Positions 59,104 to 64,000 of a DNA stretch of 64,000 bases are shown one piece after another; position 1 is the stretch's first letter, and every line of letters begins with the position of its first letter. Source of the DNA: Cohnella laeviribosi DSM 21336 (GTDB taxonomy: Bacteria; Bacillota; Bacilli; Paenibacillales; Paenibacillaceae); assembly GCF_000378425.1 (NCBI RefSeq), contig NZ_KB899815.1, forward strand, positions 63,002 through 127,001, read 5' to 3'. The position numbers were made by a program, and so were the translations under genes. Under the pieces are notes generated by a model. That model was not told the origin of the DNA, did no database searches, and saw only the letters and a list, made by a program, of their open reading frames with translations.

Positions 59104-59957
59104 GGCGTTTCACCCTCCATGCCTTTTTCCGGACTTTCGATGTATGGTTTTAAATGTCGGTACGGTCCGCCGGCGATCAAAGCCGTCGCGATCAAGTACT
59201 TGCGGTTGCGTTCCAGCGTTTTCCTGGATACTTGCTCCGCTTCGCACAGCTCCTTCAGCGGAAGCTGGCGCCTCTCTTTGAGCATGGCGAACAAAACGGG
59301 ATTCGCCGCCAGCCTCCGGCCGATTCCGAGAAGCATGTTTCGCGAATCCAGATGCTTGGGGGATTGCTCGCTCAAATCCGCGAAGCTGATGCCAAAGCCC
59401 GCAAGCTCCTCGGCCAGCGCCTTGATTTCTTCCAGACGCGTTTCCCGGTCCTGGTCCTGCGCGTAAGCCTCGAGCGCTTCTTTCGCTTCGACTTGCGACA
59501 GGAGCGACGCGCCCTCTCCCTTATCGCCCTCCAGGGCGCTGTACGGCACAAGCGACGCGTGCCGCTCCTCTTTGCGCGCATAATCGATAAGCCGCCTCGT
59601 GATCACCTGCGAAGCAAAGGTTAGAAACCGTCCGCCCGATTGCGCCGAGTACCCGTTGATCGCCTCGTCGAACGCAAGCAGCGCCACGCTGAATTCGTCA
59701 TCCCGGGCGGGATCGATGTATCGTTTGCAAAATCGGCTAGCTGTCTTGAGGATAAAAGGCCGATAACGTTGAATCAGTTCGTTGCGAAGTTCCTCGTTCC
59801 CTTGCTGAATGGACGCGACCATCGCTTCCGGCGTATCGCCCTCCGGCGCGCCATCGCTATCGGAACGGTGTCCGACCCATTTTTTCCACAGTGCGAGCAG
59901 CAAAAACTCACCCCACAAATATAGAGTTCGGATGCTCAAGCGATTATCGGCGGGCAT
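59100..59957 (-). CDS. sigI: RNA polymerase sigma factor SigI
   Basis: About 285 residues from the ATG at 59957 or 267 from a TTG at 59903 preceded by GGGGTGAG; the ATG has a GGAG that is too close. The sigma-70 region 2 segment includes YIDPARDDEFSVALLAFDEAINGY and FLTFASQVITRRLIDYARKEERH. The C-terminal SigI domain has LCEAEQVSRKTLERNRKYLIATALI. In Bacillales SigI responds to heat and cell-wall stress, and in clostridia it responds to polysaccharides. Confidence 0.9.
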   Translation of the reverse strand: MPADNRLSIRTLYLWGEFLLLALWKKWVGHRSDSDGAPEGDTPEAMVASIQQGNEELRNELIQRYRPFILKTASRFCKRYIDPARDDEFSVALLAFDEAINGYSAQSGGRFLTFASQVITRRLIDYARKEERHASLVPYSALEGDKGEGASLLSQVEAKEALEAYAQDQDRETRLEEIKALAEELAGFGISFADLSEQSPKHLDSRNMLLGIGRRLAANPVLFAMLKERRQLPLKELCEAEQVSRKTLERNRKYLIATALIAGGPYRHLKPYIESPEKGMEGETP

Positions 59958-59978
59958 CTCCTTTTTCGTGCAGAAAAA

Positions 59979-60016
59979 CGCCCCCGCACCGTGGCGCTGC
60001 CGACCAGTGGGGGACG
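59979..60016 (-). terminator. Terminator between the small Cys-rich gene and sigI
   Basis: Stem of CCCCC/GGGGG extended by CAC/GTG with a bulge, followed on the minus strand by GCGTTTTTC. It lies about 25 bp past the stop of the 60042 gene and directly in front of sigI, so sigI has its own promoter within a short space. Confidence 0.7.
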
Positions 60017-60041
60017 CTCAACACTGCCTATTCGTATCGGG

Positions 60042-60467
60042 TTAATACGCGCCGCCGGACGTCCGTTTGAAACGAAGCTTATGGCGGCGTTGAGCCAGCA
60101 TGCCGAGCCGGCGCTTGAGCTGCTGCTCCCATTCGGCATCTTTAAGCTCTTTGGCGAACGTAAGTAAATCCAATGCCATGTCGATCTGATACTGAACAAT
60201 GTACAGCGGGTCCTCATCCTCATGGTTGATGCAGTTCTCGTGGAGGGCTTTGTCCGATTCGTCAACGTAGTCGTTGAAGTCGACTTCGGAGGCGCCGTCG
60301 CCGTGCGCGTATTCAGCCAAAATCTCGTACTCGTTCTCCACCAGGTAGTGGACTTCGACACGGTGGCATACCGGACAAAACAATATTGGAACGTTATGGA
60401 TTCTCGTTCTGAAATGTTTCAGCGTCCCTTTTGTGCCGATCATGCTCGCTCCGCAGCAAAAACTCAT
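60042..60467 (-). CDS. Small zinc-ribbon-like protein of unknown function
   Basis: Protein of 141 residues from the ATG at 60467, preceded by GGGGAGGGG. An N-terminal CCG and a later CPVC, with FCPVCHRVEVH, suggest a small zinc ribbon of the YgiT-like kind. The middle is very acidic (EVDFNDYVDESD, HEDEDP), and the C-terminus is basic (KRRLGMLAQRRHKLRFKR). No enzyme motif is seen. It stands alone between sigI and the second peroxiredoxin. Confidence 0.65.
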   Translation of the reverse strand: MSFCCGASMIGTKGTLKHFRTRIHNVPILFCPVCHRVEVHYLVENEYEILAEYAHGDGASEVDFNDYVDESDKALHENCINHEDEDPLYIVQYQIDMALDLLTFAKELKDAEWEQQLKRRLGMLAQRRHKLRFKRTSGGAY

Positions 60468-60668
60468 CGTTACCCCTCCCCGTTCCATGAAGATGAATGG
60501 TGCTATTCACTATATTCTTCTTGCGTTTGCGGAATTCCTCCCGATTGGCTATAGGACCTTCCGTATTATCATTTTGCCGCATTTTGTCGGAAAAGTAAAA
60601 CGGTCGGGCTGTTTTTTATCCTTTGCAGATTCGTCTCCGGCCAAACGCCCCCCTTAAAAAGACGCGAA

Positions 60669-60695
60669 AAGGCGCATGCATCGAGCATGCGCCTT
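60669..60695 (-). terminator. Terminator of the second peroxiredoxin gene
   Basis: 11-bp perfect stem AAGGCGCATGC/GCATGCGCCTT with a 5-nt loop, followed on the minus strand by TTCGCGTCTTTTT. Confidence 0.8.
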
Positions 60696-60722
60696 CGTAA
60701 CCGGTTATGTCCGGAAGCTGTC

Positions 60723-61271
60723 TTATTTGGCAACCAGGTGCTTGTCCCCCGGCTTCCAGTTGATCGGGCACAGACCGCCGGATTGCAGCGCTTGAAGCAC
60801 GCGGAGCGTTTCGTCCACGCTGCGGCCCACATCGTTGTGGTTGACGACCTGGTATTTGATAATACCGTCCGGATCGATGATGAACAGACCGCGCAGGGCT
60901 ACGCCTTCTTCTTCGATCAGAACGCCGTAATCCCGTGCCGTCTTCTTCGTGATGTCGGCGGCGAGCGGGAAGTTCAGCTTGCCAAGGCCGTTTTCGCTCT
61001 TCGGCGTATTGATCCAGGCGCGGTGGCTGTGAATGCTGTCGACGCTGACGCCGAGAATTTCCGTGTTCAGCGCGCGGAATTGTTCAGCCGCTTCGGAAAG
61101 CGCCACGATTTCCGTCGGGCACACGAACGTGAAGTCCAGCGGATAGAAGAAGAATACCAGCCATTTGCCTTTGTAGTCGGACAAAGAAACTTTGCCGAAG
61201 CCTTGTCCGTCGCCAAGCGCCGTTTCAAGGGTGAAATCCGGGGCGGGGAGTCCTACCAAACGTTCTGCCAT
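60723..61271 (-). CDS. 2-Cys peroxiredoxin (AhpC/TSA), copy 2
   Basis: Protein of 182 residues. The peroxidatic Cys51 is in FTFVCPTE and the resolving Cys168 in [11 protein letters not shown]. It differs from copy 1 in the N-terminus and in the middle ([19 protein letters not shown]). It stands alone, with a PerR-like box about 100 bp upstream and a terminator behind it. Confidence 0.95.
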   Translation of the reverse strand: MAERLVGLPAPDFTLETALGDGQGFGKVSLSDYKGKWLVFFFYPLDFTFVCPTEIVALSEAAEQFRALNTEILGVSVDSIHSHRAWINTPKSENGLGKLNFPLAADITKKTARDYGVLIEEEGVALRGLFIIDPDGIIKYQVVNHNDVGRSVDETLRVLQALQSGGLCPINWKPGDKHLVAK

Positions 61272-61371
61272 GATTCATAACCTCCTACAGTTCGGCCTGA
61301 TGGCCGGGTATTTGTCTATCCTTCATGGTATCATCATTGAGAAGGAAAATCAATATGGAACGATTACTTGT

Positions 61372-61386
61372 TTAGAATAAATATAA
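61372..61386 (-). promoter_or_regulatory. PerR-like box before peroxiredoxin copy 2
   Basis: On the plus strand, TTAGAATAAATATAA matches 12 of 14 positions of the PerR consensus, the best of the three seen. It lies between the leuB stop and the peroxiredoxin start, in an AT-rich promoter-like region. Confidence 0.65.
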
Positions 61387-61407
61387 ACTAGCAAATCGTT
61401 TAGCGGA

Positions 61408-62487
61408 TCATTTCGCCAATGCGGCTACGATCAAATCGCCCATCTCGCTCGTGCTGACGGCTTTGCTCTTGTCGACGGCAATATCGCTTGTGCGATGGCC
61501 GGCGTCAAGCACCTTTTTGACCGCGTCTTCGATCGCTTTCCCCGCTTCCAGATAGCCGAAGGTCAGCTGGAACATCAGCGCCACGGACAGAATCGTCGCA
61601 ATCGGGTTGGCGATGCCCTGGCCTGCGATGTCCGGAGCCGAACCGTGCACCGGCTCGTACAGTCCGAAGCTGCCTTCGCCGAGCGAAGCGGAGGCCAGCA
61701 TGCCGATGGAGCCGGTCAGCATTGCGGCTTCGTCGCTGAGGATGTCGCCGAACATGTTCTCGGTAACGATGACGTCAAAGCTGGACGGGCGGCGCAGCAG
61801 CTGCATCGCGCAGTTGTCTACGAGCACGTGCTCAAGCTCCACGTCCGGATATTCCGGCGCGATGCGGTTGACCGTCTCCCGCCAGAGACGGGACGTCTCG
61901 AGCACGTTCGCCTTGTCGACGGAAGCCAGGCGTTTTCTGCGTTTCCGGGCGATCTCGAACGCCTGGCGAACGATGCGCTCGACTTCGGATACGCTATATA
62001 CGCACGTATCGACCGCTTCCTGGCCGCCTTCCCCTTCGCGGCGGAATTTGTCGCCGAAATAGATGCCCCCCGTCAGCTCGCGGACCACGATCAGGTCCGT
62101 GCCTTCCAGCACTTCCGGCTTCAGCGTGGATGCGTCCTTCAGGCAGTCGAACACGACGGCGGGCCGGATGTTGGAGAACAGGCCGAGCGCCTTGCGGATG
62201 CCCAGCAGCCCGGTTTCCGGACGAAGCTCCTTCGGATTGTTGTCCCATTTCGGACCGCCGACCGCGCCGAGCAGCACGGCGTCCGCCTTTTGGCAAATTT
62301 CCAGCGTTTCCTGCGGCAGCGGAGTACCCTTCTCGTCGATGGCGATGCCGCCGAACAAGCCGTATTCCAGCTCAAATTTGTAGCCGTACAGCTCCTCCGT
62401 TTTTTTCAGCACTTTAATCGCTTCCGCCACCACTTCCGGTCCGATTCCGTCCCCGGAGATGACGGCAATTTTTTTCACGTCTGCCAT
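61408..62487 (-). CDS. leuB: 3-isopropylmalate dehydrogenase
   Basis: Protein of 359 residues. [18 protein letters not shown] opens the protein. [11 protein letters not shown], the triple-Arg substrate region ([21 protein letters not shown]), [23 protein letters not shown] and the late [14 protein letters not shown] are all in place. It oxidatively decarboxylates 3-isopropylmalate in leucine synthesis. Other leu genes are not in the window, so it may be monocistronic here. Confidence 0.96.
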   Translation of the reverse strand: MADVKKIAVISGDGIGPEVVAEAIKVLKKTEELYGYKFELEYGLFGGIAIDEKGTPLPQETLEICQKADAVLLGAVGGPKWDNNPKELRPETGLLGIRKALGLFSNIRPAVVFDCLKDASTLKPEVLEGTDLIVVRELTGGIYFGDKFRREGEGGQEAVDTCVYSVSEVERIVRQAFEIARKRRKRLASVDKANVLETSRLWRETVNRIAPEYPDVELEHVLVDNCAMQLLRRPSSFDVIVTENMFGDILSDEAAMLTGSIGMLASASLGEGSFGLYEPVHGSAPDIAGQGIANPIATILSVALMFQLTFGYLEAGKAIEDAVKKVLDAGHRTSDIAVDKSKAVSTSEMGDLIVAALAK

Positions 62488-62584
62488 ATGCGCGTTTCAC
62501 TCCCGATTTTCTTAGTGTAGCGTTGTCCGAAACTCTCCATTCATTTGTAGCACATTTCCGTATCCCCGGCAAAATAGATAAATC

Positions 62585-62599
62585 CTATCGTTTCGATAG
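62585..62599. promoter_or_regulatory. Small palindrome upstream of leuB
   Basis: CTATCG-TTT-CGATAG, about 100 bp before the leuB start in an AT-rich stretch. The remaining intergenic DNA (62600-62771) is GC-rich with imperfect GAGTGCCT-type repeats and no gene. Confidence 0.4.
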
Positions 62600-62771
62600 T
62601 TTCAACCTATAATTTCGCGTGACCGTTTCGTCCCGAGCGCCTTACGAATGCTGGCCTGAGTGCCTCCCACGAATGTTGTCCGAGTGCCTCGCGTATGCCG
62701 CCTGTTTGCCGCCCGTACGCCGCGAAGATCGCCCCCGGCGGATCGCCGCCGGGGACGAAACGCGGTCCGGT

Positions 62772-63965
62772 TCAGACCGCTACGCGTTTGATCGCGCGAT
62801 TCATCTTCTCCATACCGGAATAAGTGGCCTCGTAATCGTTGTGCGTGAAGTTCATGCGCAGCGTGTTGTGCTTCGGGTTCTCGGCGTAGAACGTTACGCC
62901 CGGCACAAATGCGACTCCCTCCTCCACGCACGCCTTCAGCAGCTCCGCCGTATCGACCCTCTCGGGGAATTCAAGCCAGAAGAACATGCCGCCTTTCGGC
63001 TCCTCCCACTTGACGCCGGGCCAATTGTGCTTGGCGAGCAGTTCGGCCATTTGCCGCATCCGCGCCTCGTATTCCTTCCGCACGAACTCGATGTGCCCGT
63101 CGAGATCGAAATGCGAAAGCAGCTGATACAGGGTCTGCTGGTCCAGCGAGCTGGAATGCAGATCCGCAGCCTGCTTCGCTTGCGTCATGTTGCGGATCAG
63201 CTTCGAATCGCCGATGACCCAACCGGTTCTAAGCGCCGGAGCGACCGTCTTGGAGAACGTGCTGGTGTAGACGACGCCCGAACCTTCCGGATGCTCGTCC
63301 AGCGAGAAAATCGACGGATACGTAACGGATCCGTCGCCGAAACTCAGCTCGCCGTAAGGATCGTCCTCGAGAATCAGCGTATCCGTCCTGCGGCACAGCT
63401 CGAGGGTGCCGCGGCGGCGCTGCTCGCTCCACGCCTTGCCGGTGGGGTTCGAGAACGTCGGGATGACATAAAGCATTTTCGGTTTGTACCGCTCAAGCTT
63501 GGCGGCCAGATCGTCCAGATCGGGACCGTCGGCGTCCCCCTCGACCGAAACCGGCACGGCGCCGTAGGAACGGAACACTTGCAGGGCGGACAAATACGTC
63601 GGGCGCTCGACCAGGATCACGTCGCCCGGATCGAGATAAATGCGGGAAAGAAGGTCGATCGCCTGCTGCGATCCGGTCGTCAGCAGCATATGGTCGGGCG
63701 TCACCCGCACGCCCTTGCGCGCCATTCGGGCGCACAGCGCTTCCCGCAGCGGCAGGTACCCTTCGGTCAAGCCGTACTGAAGCGCTTTGTTGCCCTGTTC
63801 CATGACCCGTTGGAACGCCTCCGACACCGCCGTCACCGGGAAGTGCTCTTCGGCGGGGAGTCCGCCGGCGAACGAGATGATGGAATTGCCTTGCGTCAGC
63901 TTTAAAATTTCACGAACCGCCGAAGAAGAGAAGCTCCCCATCTTGGCGGAAAACCGATAGTTCAT
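62772..63965 (-). CDS. PLP-dependent aminotransferase, fold I (MocR/LysN-like group)
   Basis: Protein of 397 residues. ISFAGGLPAEEHFP is typical of the alpha-aminoadipate/LysN-like group. YGLTEGYLPLREAL, TTGSQQAIDLL, the NPTG loop TFSNPTGKAW, EDDPYGEL and the Schiff-base lysine in TSTFSKTVAPALRTGW follow. RMNFTH near the C-terminus holds the carboxylate-binding Arg. There is no HTH domain. It may transaminate aromatic, branched-chain or 2-aminoadipate substrates. Confidence 0.9.
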   Translation of the reverse strand: MNYRFSAKMGSFSSSAVREILKLTQGNSIISFAGGLPAEEHFPVTAVSEAFQRVMEQGNKALQYGLTEGYLPLREALCARMARKGVRVTPDHMLLTTGSQQAIDLLSRIYLDPGDVILVERPTYLSALQVFRSYGAVPVSVEGDADGPDLDDLAAKLERYKPKMLYVIPTFSNPTGKAWSEQRRRGTLELCRRTDTLILEDDPYGELSFGDGSVTYPSIFSLDEHPEGSGVVYTSTFSKTVAPALRTGWVIGDSKLIRNMTQAKQAADLHSSSLDQQTLYQLLSHFDLDGHIEFVRKEYEARMRQMAELLAKHNWPGVKWEEPKGGMFFWLEFPERVDTAELLKACVEEGVAFVPGVTFYAENPKHNTLRMNFTHNDYEATYSGMEKMNRAIKRVAV

Positions 63966-64000
63966 TCGGGGTTCCCCATTTCCGGTTCCTAAAATATCGC

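Overview
The window reads as chromosome of a spore-forming, GC-rich member of the Paenibacillaceae (Paenibacillus/Cohnella type). The signs are strong AAGGAGG-type ribosome binding sites with frequent GTG/TTG starts, a SigI-RsgI pair, a KinB/KinE-like sporulation kinase, PerR- and Zur-type Fur regulators, class Ib ribonucleotide reductase and many lipoprotein-anchored ABC binding proteins. No rRNA, tRNA, CRISPR array, intact insertion sequence or prophage was seen.

Region 1-7.7 kb (minus strand) is a carbohydrate operon: an ArsR-type regulator with a large C-terminal domain, a sugar-binding lipoprotein, two permeases, a GH43 lipoprotein, a GH2 enzyme and a second GH43 cut by the window edge. 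Its promoter lies between two copies of an identical 13-nt palindrome. Region 7.7-12 kb carries copper genes (YcnI, CopC-CopD fusion) with a NarL-type two-component pair. Region 12-16.8 kb holds single genes (gamma-glutamylcyclotransferase-like, DRE-TIM aldolase-like, SsuE-like flavin reductase, LacI regulator) and a 112-bp tandem repeat.

Region 16.8-26.5 kb is the most unusual part: nine tightly packed minus-strand genes. They encode an SsuABC-type transporter with two binding proteins, two divergent HpaB-fold monooxygenase-like proteins, a second CopC-CopD, a second YcnI and a TlpA thioredoxin. A near-consensus promoter precedes them, with an intrinsic-terminator-like hairpin in the leader. 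Region 26.5-30.2 kb is a glycolate oxidase pair (glcD, glcF) with a divergent GntR regulator. Region 30.3-34.2 kb is nrdI-nrdE-nrdF with a textbook pair of NrdR boxes.

Region 34.2-39.3 kb holds an AraC regulator divergent from ThuA, an MBL hydrolase, an AbrB-type membrane protein and a gene-poor kilobase with a 14-bp tandem array and a transposase remnant. Region 39.3-42.4 kb is a peroxide-defence set (peroxiredoxin, glutaredoxin, thioredoxin reductase, PerR-like regulator, atypical OmpR regulator). PerR-like boxes occur here and in front of a second peroxiredoxin at 61 kb. Region 42.4-47 kb looks like a formaldehyde locus: HxlR with a Mo-bisMGD oxidoreductase and a PIG-L deacetylase, divergent from hxlA-hxlB. 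Region 47-51.8 kb is zinc homeostasis (ZnuABC, Zur, and a CobW GTPase interrupted by an in-frame TAG) with three similar Zur-like boxes.

Region 51.8-64 kb carries an AraC regulator divergent from a MATE exporter, a sulfite-oxidase-fold protein, an MFS transporter, the sporulation-type kinase, rsgI-sigI, a small zinc-ribbon-like protein, the second peroxiredoxin, leuB and a PLP aminotransferase. All functional names rest on sequence patterns read by eye; no database search was run.
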